A DNA stretch of 64,000 nt from Sciurus carolinensis (GCF_902686445.1 NC_062223.1:44579998-44643997); one strand, 5' to 3'. Positions 39,507 to 52,450 are shown, counted from the stretch's first letter. A program made the numbers and translations. Notes: generated from the letters alone by a model not told the origin.

Positions 39507-39578
39507 GTGCTATTGAACCCAGGTCCTTGTGCATTTGAGGCAAGCACTCTACCAACTGAGCTATATCCCCAGCCCAGA
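39463..39578 (-). mobile_element. ID SINE with very long poly-T
   Basis: About 44 T (39462-39505) precede 'ggtgctattgaacccaggtc'. 'gaaatgatc' flanks both ends. The uninterrupted tail suggests recent insertion. Confidence 0.94.
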
Positions 39579-39781
39579 AATGATCATTTTTATGCCAATA
39601 ATTTCTGCAGTTTTTCATATTGGACTTAATGTTAGCCATTTAATGATGGTTTTCTTCTAATTATTTTTTCAATTGCCAGATTGAGTACATGAGTTTTGCA
39701 TATTTAAAGCCAAAATGGGTATTATCTTCCAAATCAGAAATTTATAGCTGTTTGGCCTTCCTCATTTTGTTAACATTTGTT

Positions 39782-39960
39782 TATTTGGTACTGGAGATTG
39801 AATTCAGAGACACTTTACCACTGAGTTATGTTACCCGCCCTTTTCATTTTTTTGTTTGAGACTGTATCACTAAGTTGCTGAGGCTGGCCTTGAATTTGCA
39901 GTCCTCCTGCCTCAGCCTCCTGAGCATTTGGGATTACTGGCACGCACCACCACACCTAGT
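39782..39960 (-). mobile_element. B1-dID SINE
   Basis: 'ttggtactggagattgaatt' to 'ggcacgcaccaccacacct'. Confidence 0.9.
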
Positions 39961-40627
39961 TCCTAGTCCTCATTATGTACACGAATAAGTCAAATTGTTA
40001 TCCTTTGGAGCCAATGCTTTCACATTTCCCTACTTTTGGATCACCTGAGATGTCTTAAAAGCACACAAACTACTATGTTAGCATACCGATAATGCAAGAT
40101 TCAATCTCTGAAGAATGGATACATGATATATTTTTGTTAAGATGTTTTCTGTCAGCCAGTTTTGGGAATTGAGGTATTAGAGGGCAGTAATCAAATATTC
40201 CTGCTGTTGGTATACTCTATGACTGAACTTGTACTCATCAACGTAAATAAAAGTCAAATTTGTTTTTCCTATATAATCAAGAAATAATCTGAGACATCTG
40301 CTCTGTGCTTGATGATAACTTTGCAATTTCAGGATTGTCATTTTAGCTTTGACGGTATTTTACTTACTAACTGGGTCTGAAACCCATTTTTCTGGTTCTA
40401 TAAACTTTATTTAAAAAGTGAAATAACATGGATGCCAAACTTAAGAATCAGATAACCTCAAAGGAAGTCCTAAATCTTATATGAGGGTCATTTAACCTAC
40501 AGAATGTGACTTAAAAAAATTAACTGCAACATTTTATAGTAGCTAACTAGTTTAAAGAATTCCATATGTTAATATTTTGTCATTGAACATCCATTTATTT
40601 AACTAGTACTTGAGTCTTTTTTAAGAA

Positions 40628-40732
40628 AATATATTTGTAGTTGTAGATGGACAGATTGCCTTTATTTCATTTTTTCATGTGGTGCTGAGGAACAAACCCA
40701 GTGCCTCGTGTACTAGACAAGCGCTCTGCCCC
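40628..40732 (-). mobile_element. ID SINE, long-tail type
   Basis: 'ttgtagttgtagatggacag' to 'gacaagcgctctgcccca'; 'agtacttgagtctt' flanks it. Confidence 0.87.
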
Positions 40733-41484
40733 AGTACTTGAGTCTTATATGTAGTGTGGATACTAATTCTTTTCGGGGATGTGGAAAAAAGTGTTCTCAA
40801 AAGGAATCAGTTATTTCTTTTGTAACCAGGTTTCAGTTCATTTTGAGATTTTTCATTAGATGTGCAATGTCTCAGCTACTATAAACTCATCCTCTTATAA
40901 AACAAATCTCAAAATATATCCTTAATGGCTTTTGACATGTTTTAAATCAAACCAATGTTAATTTTAGAATGGTTTTCCAGCTATAATTGAGGATCACTCC
41001 AGTAATCTAAATTTTATAAAACAAATATGAAAAATGACAATACCATGTGAAATTTTCCATTAAAGTGCAGTGTTATGGAGGGAATTTCAAGTATTTTATT
41101 GGGGGCAAGTCAACAATAAAATAACATTTCTTGTATTTAAACCATTTCCTCATTTTGCCATTTACTTTGGTTATCATTGTTAGCTACTATGTAGCAATCA
41201 AGAAATTTGAAGATTTTGAGATTCTTATAATAGGGATATGATAGTTGAGAAAATGCTTAAAACATTAGATTATTAGTATTTAGACGTGAACATTCAAATT
41301 GTTTGCCAATCGCATGGTTTAATCTGCTTTGTATGGGTTAAATAGAGCCTTGCTCTTAAGGGATATAAGAGGGTGTATACAATTTAAATAGCTTTTATAC
41401 TGAATTTTTAACTTTGAAATTATGAGGAGTTGCAAGAAGAATGCAGAAAACCTTCCATATCTGCTTTGCAGATTGGTCCAGTTG

Positions 41485-41815
41485 TTAATATTTTGAAATG
41501 CTTTCATCTCCTTATCCATGGGGTATTGGTTCCAGAGCCCAAATTCTGTAGACGCTCACTCAAATTCTTCATATATAAAGGGCATAGCATTTGCAGGTAA
41601 CCTGCGTACATTATTCCATATATTTTACTCCACAATTACTTTCAATATCTAGTACAATGTGAATGCTATGTAAATAGTTCTTAATTATACTGAGGTAATT
41701 AAGAAATAATGACAAATCTACATACTCAACACAGATGGAATTTATTTTTTCCTGAATATTTTCAATCTGCAGTTGGTTGAATTTGTCAGAACCCACAGAT
41801 TTGTAGGGCCATTTA
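41485..41815. mobile_element. MER2-type DNA transposon relic (Tigger group)
   Basis: About 330 bp matching the short non-autonomous MER2 family. Landmarks in order are 'tccatggggtattggttcca', 'cgctcactcaaattcttcat', 'aatgctatgtaaatagttct', 'cctgaatattttcaatctgc' and 'gttggttgaatttgtcagaa'. Both terminal regions are present but worn. It encodes nothing. Confidence 0.85.
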
Positions 41816-42179
41816 TATGTGTTTTGTCAGCTCTCCGTTTCATAAGTGTTAAGCAATGAGTTGCTCACGTTATGACCTTTAGTGCTTGTGTTTCCCAATA
41901 GCAAATGTATACTATAATATATAAAGAACTTTGCCATATATGGTCTACTTTTTAGAGCAGTGACCTTTATGGCAATTTTTTTAATCAGTATCTAATCCAG
42001 GATCATCATATGTGTGTAACTGTCACTTCTCTTTAATCTCCTTGATGTGGAAGTTTTTCAGCCCTTAAATTTCATCATTCCGCATGCGCTTGAAGTTTAT
42101 GTGTTTTAAATGAAAAGATACAAAATGGTCAACTCATCCAGACACACCATGGTGTTCATTTGTCCCTTATTTGTGATGC

Positions 42180-42365
42180 CTTTTTTTTTTTTAAACTAAA
42201 GATTGAACCCAGGTTTGCTTAACCACAACCACATCCCTAGCTATTTTGAGACCGAGTCTTGCTAAATTGCTTAGTGCCTCACTTAGTCGCTAAGGTTGGC
42301 CTTGAACTGGGATCCTCCTAATCTGAGCCATTGGGATTATAGGCATGGGCCACCATGCCCAGCAA
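42180..42365 (-). mobile_element. B1-dID SINE
   Basis: 'aaagattgaacccaggtttg' to 'ggcatgggccaccatgccca'. Confidence 0.87.
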
Positions 42366-42469
42366 TGATGCAATTTTGTAGTGTGTGTCAAGTTTTGACC
42401 AGTTTGTCCACCGTGTAATTGCTAATTTTTCTTTTGTGATTAGTACGAAAATCATGTCATGTGAAATAG

Positions 42470-42540
42470 GGAGTAAAGCTCCAGGGTAGAGAGAGACCTC
42501 AGCATTTGCAGGTGCTGGGTTGGATCCCCAGCACCAGTAG
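42470..42540 (+). mobile_element. ID SINE, diverged
   Basis: Only the end is clear: 'ctgggttggatccccagcac'. Confidence 0.65.
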
Positions 42541-43141
42541 TCTTTGAGAAACAATCTTTACTTTAGTAATGTAAATTTTGTATATATATAAAAAGAAGAA
42601 TGACAATACTATATGAAGTATTCTTAAAAAGTGTAGTGTCATCAGGGAGTAAGTATTATATTGGGGGCAGATTGACAGTACTTCCGTTAATCCTTTTTCT
42701 CCTCCAAAAACTGCCTACCCATTTGAACCTGTTGATGATTTTTCCCTGACTTAGTGATATTTTTCCTTATCTAGTTTTTCAGTGTTTATTGCTGAATGTA
42801 AATGGATACTATGTTAATGTCTCAAACTTTTAATTATGTTTGGAAATTACTGGAAAGTAGTTAACTTTCCCCACTTTTTTTTTTTCCTTTGTAAGCAGCT
42901 TACTAGTGAGTATTTCAACAAGACTGTTTTGAGGATTAAAGTGGTTTTTTATTTTAGCAACTCTTCCCAATATAAAATAATTTAATTTTGTCAGTAATGC
43001 CTGTCAGTTCATAACCTATGGGGAAAGAAACCAAAAAAATTACTCCAACCACATAATACTTTGTATAGGAACTTAAATTTTAATATAAACCTCTGTAACC
43101 TACTGGAAATAGCTGTTGATTTACTTAATCAAATGAGTTTT

Positions 43142-43345
43142 GTTTTTTTTTTTTTTTTTTTTGCAGGGGGGGCACGTACTGAGGATTGAACCAAGGGGCA
43201 CTTTACCTCTAAGCTACATCACCAACCCTTTTTATTATTTTTGAGACAGGGTCTTGCTAAGATGATGAAGCCTCAAACTTGCAATACTCCCGTCTCAGCC
43301 TCCCAAGTGACTGAGGTTGTAGTCGCTATGCTACTGTGACCTGCA
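43142..43345 (-). mobile_element. B1-dID SINE
   Basis: T18-19, then 'gcagggggggcacgtactga'. The B1 half ends near 43340. Confidence 0.87.
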
Positions 43346-43799
43346 AATTGTTTTTTTGCAAGAGTTTTTAAAAATTCAGTGACATCTTTCACATTAAAAA
43401 CAAGTTACAAAATGTGTCAAAAAGATCATCTAAATAATCATGTTGGCAAATGTTATGTTTAAACAACTTGATAAGTGAGCTGGTTCATTGTAAATTTGAA
43501 TTTCCTGAATTGATACTAAATTAGGAGATTTACATTTAAAGAACCAGTACTCACAAAGAGCCAATATTCAAGTTACGTTAAAAGAAATTTATATTAAATT
43601 TTTTCTCATGTTTACTAGGGGTTGGGGGGTATTGTTCTTTGCTATTTACGTCAACTGCAAGGACAGAACTTTACTCAGTATCTATGTTAATTTAACCTTG
43701 GCCTAATCATTTAGTAGCGTAGAAGTGATACTTTTCAAAAATCCTTACTTAAAAGAAATGCAAGGAATTTGCTGGTTACTCTATAAGGGAGAGTATGTA

Positions 43800-43905
43800 A
43801 GAATAGGAATAACAGAATTTGGAGTTGGGACACCTACGACTCCTAGAACCCATAGCCCTTCCATTGAATTATTGTGACATTTAAGCAAGTGATTTAATTT
43901 TTTTC
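43800..43905 (-). mobile_element. Possible MIR relic
   Basis: 'gaatttggagttgggacacc' and 'gtgacatttaagcaagtgat' resemble the middle of an antisense MIR. It is very worn. Confidence 0.4.
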
Positions 43906-43909
43906 TTCC

Positions 43910-44685
43910 CAAATTTTTATGATGACAGATCTCAAATAAGTTGCAAAAAAATGTATAGTGAATACCATTATAAATTCCACCGAGGCTCAGTGTTACAGTT
44001 TGCCATGAGTGGTTTACATAGAATATTTTCCTACAAAACCAACCATTAACCCACTTTAAAGGAACAATAGTGTTCTAATTCAATGCTGTTTGCTTTTATT
44101 TTCCTAATTGTTCTAGATTATAGTTGTAAAATTCTGCATTTCTCTTGCTGATTAAATTATTTGAATATCACATCACTAAAAATTGTTCTTTTTCTGTTGT
44201 GCTTTGTGTTTAAGTATTAGTTTACCACAGATTTTGTACTGTTTTCAACTTGATGCTCCCCCATCAAAATGAGAAAACTAATATGAGCTCAAGTATTGTT
44301 TGTAAGTTAAGACAAATAGAAAAGTCCAATGAAGTATTCTAGATCAGAGTTGTCTTAAATATGCAGTTTTTCAGTTATATTTTAAATGCAGGTCTATAGT
44401 ATTAATTTTATGGAAAAAGTACACAGGGGCTGAAGATAAAGTGCACAAGGAAGATATTTTTGGAGGTACATTGTTTTCTGAATGAGATTTTTAGAAGTAG
44501 AAAAGTACATGTTTAAATTTTTCATTGTAGATTCTTAATTATATGTTATTTTCCATTTTATTTTTATTAGTAATTTGTAGTATTGGATCTTGAATATATT
44601 CCATGCACTGGTTAGTACTTATGGATCATTACAACATAAAATTGGTCAAATTTACTCTTTTATGTAGGTAGGGATGTATAATTTC
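43910..44685. other. CSTF3: Intron 3 sequence without recognised repeat
   Basis: AT-rich; nothing recognised. Confidence 0.45.
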
Positions 44686-44689
44686 CATT

Positions 44690-44845
44690 ATCTTGAGGTA
44701 CTCACTTTTTCTGAGACTTAGGATGGTTTAAACTTAATCTACTGGGAAATAAATGGGAAAACTAGGAATTTAAACTCTGGAGTTCTAATTCCCTAATCTG
44801 GGCTCCTAATCACTAGCCACTGCACTAACCTAAGAAATGTAGAAC
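44690..44845 (+). mobile_element. MIR relic
   Basis: 'atgggaaaactaggaattta' and 'taatcactagccactgcact' follow the MIR order of the exon-like 3' core. Confidence 0.55.
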
Positions 44846-44924
44846 ATAGTACAGTTGTGGAAATACGTAATACAGTGGGTTCATAAGTGACTCCCTTCTT
44901 TTGTTAAATCAACTGTTTTGGTTT

Positions 44925-45118
44925 TTGAGTACGTGGGATTGAACGTATGAGAACTTAAGCACTGAGTCATATCCCCAGACCTTTTTTGAAAATTTTGAGG
45001 CAGGTTCTTAATAAGTTAGTGCTTAACTAAATTGCTAAGGCTGACTTTGAACTTGGTATCCTCCTGCCTCACCCTCCCAAGTCAATGGGATTACAGGTGT
45101 GTGCCACTGTACCTGACT
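44925..45118 (-). mobile_element. B1-dID SINE
   Basis: 'gcactgagtcatatccccag' to 'gattacaggtgtgtgccact'. Confidence 0.88.
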
Positions 45119-45324
45119 GCTCAACATTTTCATGTATTTTTATTAAACTGCCTTCATATTAAGTCTATCAGGATTTCAGCATGCATTTGGAAAAATAAGA
45201 CTTTATGAGCACTCAGCCATATCAAATTGCTTTAGTGGAATTTTCAACAAATCTTTTAGAAGATGGCATGGTGCAATAACTTCTATGCAAGCACAAATTA
45301 GGTTTCTTACAAAGTGTCCCGTGC

Positions 45325-45512
45325 CAACCCCCCCATTCAGATTTAATCCAGTACTACTGAGCTACATACCTAACTGCTCTGCAGCCCCTCTACCCTTTTT
45401 TTCTGCTTGAGACTAACTCCCCAAATTGCCCAGGCTTACCTGGAATTTGCCATTCTGCTTCAGATTCCTGAGTTGCTGGTATTAGTGGCATGTGCCACTG
45501 TATTCAGTGTGT
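45325..45512 (-). mobile_element. B1-dID SINE, worn
   Basis: 'ctactgagctacatacctaa' and 'attagtggcatgtgccactg'. Confidence 0.8.
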
Positions 45513-46337
45513 TTTAAAAATAAAATGTTATCTCTGAAATTTTACTTTGTTTTTCTGTGTGCTACAACCTTTTAGTCTTTTAGAGTTTTAGCTGTATTTG
45601 GATCTAATTTTAAGTAATAGGAATTTTGTATGTAAAACGGGTAAGTCTGTAATTTGGGACTTCCGTTATTCAAAAAAACATTTTTTTTAAACCACTCAGT
45701 AGGTATTAACTTTTCCCATTATTGTGAGTTGTAACTTTATCATGTGTTTCTAGGTTAGCCTTTTCTTAAATCGAGGCCAATGAAGCATTAGGTAGAGAAT
45801 GGTGGCCTTTTAATTTAGTTTACTTGAACAGTTGTCTTCATACTTTTTCCAAAAAGTATAGAAGTCTTACAAAATGTTTCTGATAGGATATAGTCTAGAC
45901 TGTGCTCATTATGATATGTTCTTTTTAGAGGGAAAATCTTTGAAGTATTTAAGGTTATGAAACAAAACTTCGTGCAAAAATAGAAATGAAAAATTGAAGC
46001 CAGGCGTAGTATCTAGCTGTCTTTAAAATATGAAAGAAAATTTTCTGTAGCTTATGGGGAAATCACATTAAAATTAGATCAGCATTTCTACTTACTGGTA
46101 ATAGGTGGTTTATCAGACTTAACTCATATCTCCAGTCCATGTCATTGAAAACTGAAGTATCAAGTATCTTCCTTTGGCAATTACCTGATACTACTGGTCA
46201 ATTCATTCTAAGTAAACCATCATGACAGTATGTCAAAATTTGAATTATTTACCTGTACCACAAATCTGCAGTTCCAGGTTTCTCGCATTTCAACTATAGC
46301 TTGATGTGTATTTATGTACATATTTACCTGTTTATTG

Positions 46338-46500
46338 TCTGTACTGGGAATTAAACCTAAACTCTTGAATTCTACCACAGAGGTACATTCATAGCCCCTT
46401 TTATTTCATTTTGAAAGAAGGTATCCTTGAACTTGGGATCCTCCTGCCTTTGCCTCCCAAGTAACTGATATTATAGGTATGTGGAGCACACCTGGCAGAA
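46338..46500 (-). mobile_element. B1-dID SINE
   Basis: 'ctgtactgggaattaaacct' to 'ttataggtatgtggagca'. Confidence 0.83.
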
Positions 46501-46868
46501 CTGTGGAATTTTACTTAAATATGATTAGAGATACTTTTTCTAAGATACTTTATGGACAGAAGAATATATGATACAGTTTGTGACTTAGGAGTCTATACAA
46601 ACTTAAACATGCAGAATTGTTAACAAACCCTCTGGGCAAGTAATTTAATATGTGGAAGCTTAGTCCTTAAAAGTTCCCTAACATGGTAAATTTTTGGTAG
46701 AATGAAATTTACAAATGCCTGTTGATGTGCTTGCTTGGATTCCATTTAGGAAAAAAAATTCCCAAAGTATTAAACTCTTTAAGTACTACAATTGACTTGA
46801 CTTTCTAGGTTCTCAAAAGAGTCATCTGGAACTATTTCAGGCTCCACACCATCTGTATTTTCATAGGT
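46500..46868. other. CSTF3: Intron 3 sequence without recognised repeat
   Basis: Nothing recognised. Confidence 0.4.
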
Positions 46869-46899
46869 TTAACGTCATATAGATTTAAAAAAAAAAAAA

Positions 46900-47098
46900 A
46901 AAACATGTTTCAGATTTGGGGGTTGCATAACTGGGAATTGAACCCATGGGTAACTTAACCACTGAGCTACATCCCTGGTCCTTTTTATCTTGAGGCAGGG
47001 CCTGGCTTAGTTGTCCAGGCTGGCCTCAATTGTGATCCTCTTGCCTCAAGTCTCCCAAATTACTGGGATTGTAGGCAAGTACCACTGTACATGACTTC
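46900..47098 (-). mobile_element. B1-dID SINE
   Basis: 'ataactgggaattgaaccca' to 'gattgtaggcaagtaccact'. A17 lies just upstream, at about 46888. Confidence 0.87.
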
Positions 47099-47169
47099 AA
47101 AGTCTTGCTTTCACTTTGCATATTAAGAAAAGTGGAATTGTCTTACTTCCTTAATTCCTTCTAAAATTT

Positions 47170-47400
47170 GTTAACCTTCCAATATCTACTGAGTAAACAC
47201 ATGCCATGCTGTTAGATGCTGTGGACACCTCAGTGAAGAAATTAATTGTTTGATATAGGAGGCAATTAATTACATAGAGAAAATTTGGGGAGGGTAGGCT
47301 GAGGAAATCCTCTTGAAGAAGACTTCTAAACAAAGATTGGAAGTATGAGTAGTTTTTAGAGACTAGCAAAGAGAGCCTTATAGGGAGAGGAAAAACATGC
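47170..47400 (+). mobile_element. L2-like relic
   Basis: 'acatgccatgctgttagatg' and 'tgaggaaatcctcttgaaga' followed by 'caaagattggaagtatgag' fit the order of an L2 3' region. Diverged. Confidence 0.5.
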
Positions 47401-49199
47401 TTTAGTTGAAGTTGAAAGATTTAGCTTGATGAGTTTTATGTTGAATTTTGCTTCTAGTCTTCCTAGTGTTTTATTAAACAGATGACTCGTGGCTATTACA
47501 TGAATTTTTTCTTATTAGAAATACATGAAAAAAAATACATGAGTATAATAGTCCAATAGTTAATCTACAAGGGCAGCTAGACTGTTAGGGAATAGAACTG
47601 GAGAAAAATCAAGAATATATGAAATTTTATAATGGCTAAAGCAATAAAGTGAATATAATTTTGCTGTAGAAAAGAGGTTGGGCCCATATTTTACTCATGC
47701 CTATGCATACTTAGAAGTGAACCGAGAGTGCAGATTTCCTGTTTAATTCTCACAAAGTTGCATGTTGGTTAGACATTCTCTTGGTTTCATTAATTTTTTT
47801 ACTTTAGGTCTTAAAAGAATTAAGCTATAAAACTTTTTTAATAGTGTTCATACAGTTTGAAGAAAATGTGACATTAATTGGCCAGACTTTTCATTTTTAG
47901 AGAGATCATTTTCCAACAGAGAAAACTAGTTGTTTTCCATAGTAGGTGAAACTTGAGCAATTGCATGAAACTATTTGATGCATAGAAATATTTTCACCAT
48001 GGATAACATTTGTTTTTATGAGTTCAAAGATACTACATTGTCAGGTGTTTAGCTCATGCAATGATGTACAGTTTTCCAGTTAACTTATTCTGCATAGAAA
48101 AAGAAAGGTTTGTTCATTTGTTATATGCATTTTGCTAATGAAAAAACATGAAACTTTGTTGCCTCTTTGGTTAAAGCTTAGGATAATACACAGGTGTATT
48201 TTAAATGGGACAGTTGTACCAAAGGAACAAAGAATAACTAGGATTAAAAAGTACAACTTAATATTTTCTGTTCCTACTATGTTGTAACAATTTAAAATAG
48301 AATCCTGAAACTAATGTCTCAATATCTTCTGAACATCTTTGAAATATCTAAATGCCTTCAAAACACCGGATACCTGTGGAATACATAAAATATGTTTAAA
48401 ATTAAGAAAAGAGTACAAAAACAGTTTCCAAACATCTGTCAAAATTAAATCTGTTGATTATGTTTCTGAGTTTTTTAGTTTTATCGATTTGTAAAATCAG
48501 ATTTGTTAGGGCAGGTTGCTTATCTAGGCAGTTGTTATGAAGAGGGAAATATTAAGAATGATATTGATATATGTTTGAAAGATGGTATTACGTGAAATGT
48601 GTTCATAGCATTAAAAGTGGATGAGGATTATATTTGATCACTGAATTAGGAAGTACTGTTTTTTATTCAGGTTTGGCTACTTTCCTAGACTCTAAAAACA
48701 TTAAAATAATCAGGGTTCTATTCCAAGTGGAAATAGGATTTTTTAAAAAAATTGATTCCTTTTTAATGAATATGTATCTGTATCAGTAATTATATGAAAA
48801 GTTAACATTTTTATGTTTTAAGAATCATTTATTTCTGTAACAATTCAGGTAAGACAGATGGATAAATAGTAGATAGTAAGATATCATCAGGTACACATTT
48901 TTGTGCATAATATTTGCATGACAGAATCTACACAGTAAAGTTACATCCTCAGTCAAACTCACCTGGTGTTAAACTTCCCCAGAAACACACCCACCTTAGA
49001 GCTTTTCTTTACATTTCATCTACTTAACCATATTTCTACAGATAGCTATTTAATTAGCTCCTTTGCCTTCTTCATCTTAACAAAAATGTTACCCTCTCAA
49101 TGGGATCTGTGTGTATATTTAAAATTTTCTGTATTTAAAATTGCCACCCCAATTCTGAACACCCCAGAACTATGCATCTTTTTGCTGTCCTTTTCACTG

Positions 49200-49335
49200 A
49201 GTAATACCAGCTTCTAATGTACTGAACATTTTACTGATTATGCTTATAGTTTGTCTCTTGTACAGTGATATGTTCCAGGAACCTAGAACAATGCTTTGCA
49301 CATAGTGGCATTATAAATATTTGGTGAATGAAAAA
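49200..49335 (+). mobile_element. L2 3' end relic
   Basis: 'aacctagaacaatgctttgc', 'acatagtggcattataaata' and 'tttggtgaatgaa' match the conserved L2 terminus. Confidence 0.7.
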
Positions 49336-49474
49336 TCCATAATGGGAAATAATTATATTTTGTAACGAGTAAAATTCTTTGACATTTAGAATTACCTTGA
49401 TGTATAACAAGAGAAAAATTTATTTTTAAAAATGATTACTCAATTAAAGGATATTACTAATTAGCATCTTGAAT

Positions 49475-49688
49475 TTTCTTATTTGGTGCTGGGAGTGGGA
49501 GGGGTTAGGTAACTGGGTCAGGAACCCAGGTGTGCTTTCTACCACTGAGCTATATCCCCTGCCCTTTCTAATTTTTATTTTGGAACAGGGTCTTATAATG
49601 CTGAGGCTGGTCTTGAACTTGTGATCCTCCTACCTCAGGCTTCTGAGTCTCTGGGGTTACAGGCATATGTCACCACATCTGGCTTTCT
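49475..49688 (-). mobile_element. B1-dID SINE
   Basis: 'taccactgagctatatcccc' to 'aggcatatgtcaccacatct'. Confidence 0.88.
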
Positions 49689-50989
49689 TAATTTTTTAAA
49701 TCAGTTGTTTGTGATTTTGAAATTATTATTCCTCTTAATGGAGGATATATTTCTAGCTCAATACAGTAAAATTTTATACACATTGGGTAAAATTTCTGAG
49801 ATACTTGAATGTGTACATAATACGATAAAACCTTGACTTTTCACATGTTGGTTTATCAAATTTCATGGGTTGATTTCTCAAAGTAGTGAAGTATAAACAC
49901 TTTAACTTCTTTAAATTTGACTGATTTAATTATGATAAATTTGACTAATAGTTTTATTTACATAGTGCCAAAATCTTGAGTGGAAAACTGAGACATTTAT
50001 ATATTCAATATATATATAAATTCCTATTTTAAAATTATCATTGATTTCTTTTCAAAAAATGTAAAAAAATGAATGATTCTAGCTTTCACTTTAAAAAAAA
50101 AGTTAAAATTTGTTAAATCTTTTTCATGTGTTAATCGTTTTTATCTTGTGCAGAAATCAGTTAACTGTTTTATCATGTGGGTTTATTTTTTTAACCCAAT
50201 CCTTTCACATAGGCATAGCAAACATTAAAGGTAAATTCAAATTGCTGGGTTTGTAAAATCTCTCAAAGTACTTAATTACACTTATTTGGAAATCCCATAA
50301 TACAGGAAACAATTGATTAATTGGATTCCAAGTTTATATTTTACCTTACACGTTTCAGTGAACATTGGGTTTTAGAGTTTTGAGTTGCTTTTCAAGAACA
50401 TCTTTATAATTATAGAAGAATTGACAACACAGTAAGGAATTGCCAGGCCAAAACCTAACTGGAAGGAAAAAGAAAAGGAACACAGATAAGCAAATTTCTT
50501 GAATTGGTTTTACATTTGCCAAACTGGAAGAACTTGAATTGTAATTTTGAAGGCTTCTAGGAGCTCAGGCAGCAAAAGTCAAAGTCTAAGGCCTGCCCAA
50601 GGTGGGGTGCCCAATGGAACATGTTGCCTAAAAGTTGTGTTCCCAAATGGCTACAGACTGGGTGACAATGAACCAGAAGTAAATCTATGCTATTTTACAC
50701 CCCATGAGGGACTAAGCAAAAGTGGATTTCATCTGAGAAGAGTGGAAAGGGGAAATCTTGAGATGTTGTAACAGCAGTTCTTGCATGGATTTGTGGAAAT
50801 AAATGTGTTCAGCAAAACTTGAGCCCTGGATTTAAGGTAGATCAACGTGAATAATGCCACTAGGTGCTTGGTAATGACCACTGAAACTTTTTTGGAGTCA
50901 TGCCACCTGTCTTGTAGGCTTCAAAGAATCTACAAATAATCTTCAGAGGAAAAGGAGGAATTCAGTTAAAAAGTAAGCATATAAAGAAA

Positions 50990-51520
50990 TTGCATATAGC
51001 AGAAACCTCCACATATTTCAGAGACTAGAATTAAGATTGAATTAGGTTAATAATGAATTAGACACAGGTGAAGAGAGAATTGGAAAATTGAAGGAAACCA
51101 GTTTGAAGTTTAAAGAAACAATGGGATGGAAAATAGAAAAGATGTGTAAAACAAAAAATAAAATGAAAATATGCCCAATTGAAGTTCTAAAAGTAGAGGA
51201 GAAATGTTGTTCAGAAACAATTTGAAGAGAGAAATATCAGGAATTTTCCAAGATTATTGAAGACATAAATGAACAAATTCAGGATGCTCATTGATTCCAT
51301 GAAGGATTTAAAAAAAAAAAAAATCTCCCAGACATGAGAATGAAACTACAGAAAACTAAAGATTAAAAAGATTCACAGAAGCAGGTGTATTCAAAAGGAA
51401 TGATCTTCAAAGGAATGGTGGTTAGGTTGCTATCTTACCAACAGCAACACAGGAAGCCAGAATCCAGTGGAAATGCCTCTTCAATTTGCTGAAAGAAAGT
51501 ATGTCAGTTTTAATGTTCTG
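50990..51520 (+). mobile_element. L1 ORF1-region relic (HAL1-like)
   Basis: 'gaattagacacaggtgaaga', 'aattttccaagattattgaa', 'gaaactacagaaaactaaag', 'gaagccagaatccagtggaa' and 'ttcaatttgctgaaagaaag' follow the order of the L1 ORF1 coiled-coil and RNA-binding region. Stops break the frame. The unique-looking 50420-50985 may be its 5' extension. Confidence 0.7.
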
Positions 51521-51689
51521 TACTGGGGAATGAGATGTTTATATTATGGAAATAAAGACATGTCTAGGCAGTGTTAATAAAATAACATTGTCAGAGTTAC
51601 TCGTTTTTTTGGACATTTCCAATTGCATATATATAGGATGTGTACTCAGTTTCTAATGGGTTACTCTTATTTTGTGTTCTGTTGCTTGG

Positions 51690-51755
51690 TAATACAACCC
51701 AGGCTCTTGTGGGTGCTAGGCATAACACTACCACTAAGCCATATCTCCAGCCTTT
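51690..51755 (-). mobile_element. ID SINE fragment
   Basis: 'ggtaatacaacccaggctct' to 'gccatatctccagccttt'. Confidence 0.8.
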
Positions 51756-51767
51756 TGTTTTCTTTTC

Positions 51768-51868
51768 TTTTTTCTTTTTTTTTTTTTTTTTCAGTACTGG
51801 GGATCAAACTCAGGGCCTTGTGCTTTCGAGGCAAGCACTCTACCAGCTGAGCTGTCTCCCCAGCACCT
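51768..51868 (-). mobile_element. ID SINE, near consensus
   Basis: Long T run, 'cagtactggggatcaaactc' and 'ctgagctgtctccccagcac'. 'ccttttgttttctt' flanks it, so it inserted into the tail of the previous ID. Confidence 0.92.
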
Positions 51869-51869
51869 T

Positions 51870-52360
51870 TGTTTTCTTAATAAGCTTTCTCCCCCCTAAG
51901 TCATTCCACTCCAAGTTTTCATAAGTAAAAGGACTTTTATTGCAATTATGATTAATAGTATATTTTCTATTCCATTTGTTTTTCAGGGCAAAATTGATTG
52001 TGAATTTTATTTTTATGTTTCCTAACTTGTAAGTAGACATAAATCTTACTTGTTTTAGTGCCAGTAGTTTATAGTTTGTGGCATCAAACAAGTGATGAAG
52101 AAGATGTTAAAGTCAAATTTTTACCCAGGTATATTAGTTTGGTGATTTTCTTTATATGTTTAATACTATATACACTTTTACTTTGTTGGAGGTTTGAAAA
52201 TTACCTAACTAAAGAGATTTTTATGATAGTGCGTCTCTGTACTTTATCAGTTTGTATTAAGGTTAATAGTTTTTATTTTTTATGTTTTATTTGTGTTGAG
52301 GTTGATAAAGTCTCTTTAATTAAAAAAAAAAAAAATTATCACAAAATGAGATGTAAGTAT
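51870..52360. other. CSTF3: Intron 3 sequence, AT-rich
   Basis: Contains a 131-codon open frame of low-complexity composition (judged spurious) and a splice-flanked 70-nt stretch reported among the findings. Confidence 0.4.
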
Positions 52361-52364
52361 GTTG

Positions 52365-52450
52365 ACAGTCTGACCCAGAACTCTGGGGCTCAAGAAATCT
52401 ACCTTTGCCTCCTTGGTAGCTGCAGCTACAGACAGGTGTGCTACCAGTTC
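52365..52450 (-). mobile_element. Old 7SL-derived monomer
   Basis: 'aactctggggctcaagaaat' and 'ggtagctgcagctacagaca' are antisense 7SL-like sequence, not B1-like. Confidence 0.65.

Noticed and set aside
50547..50771. 74-codon open frame resembling a small protein
   Set aside because: It probably belongs to, or lies beside, an old L1 relic. Composition is random and no start context or conservation is evident.
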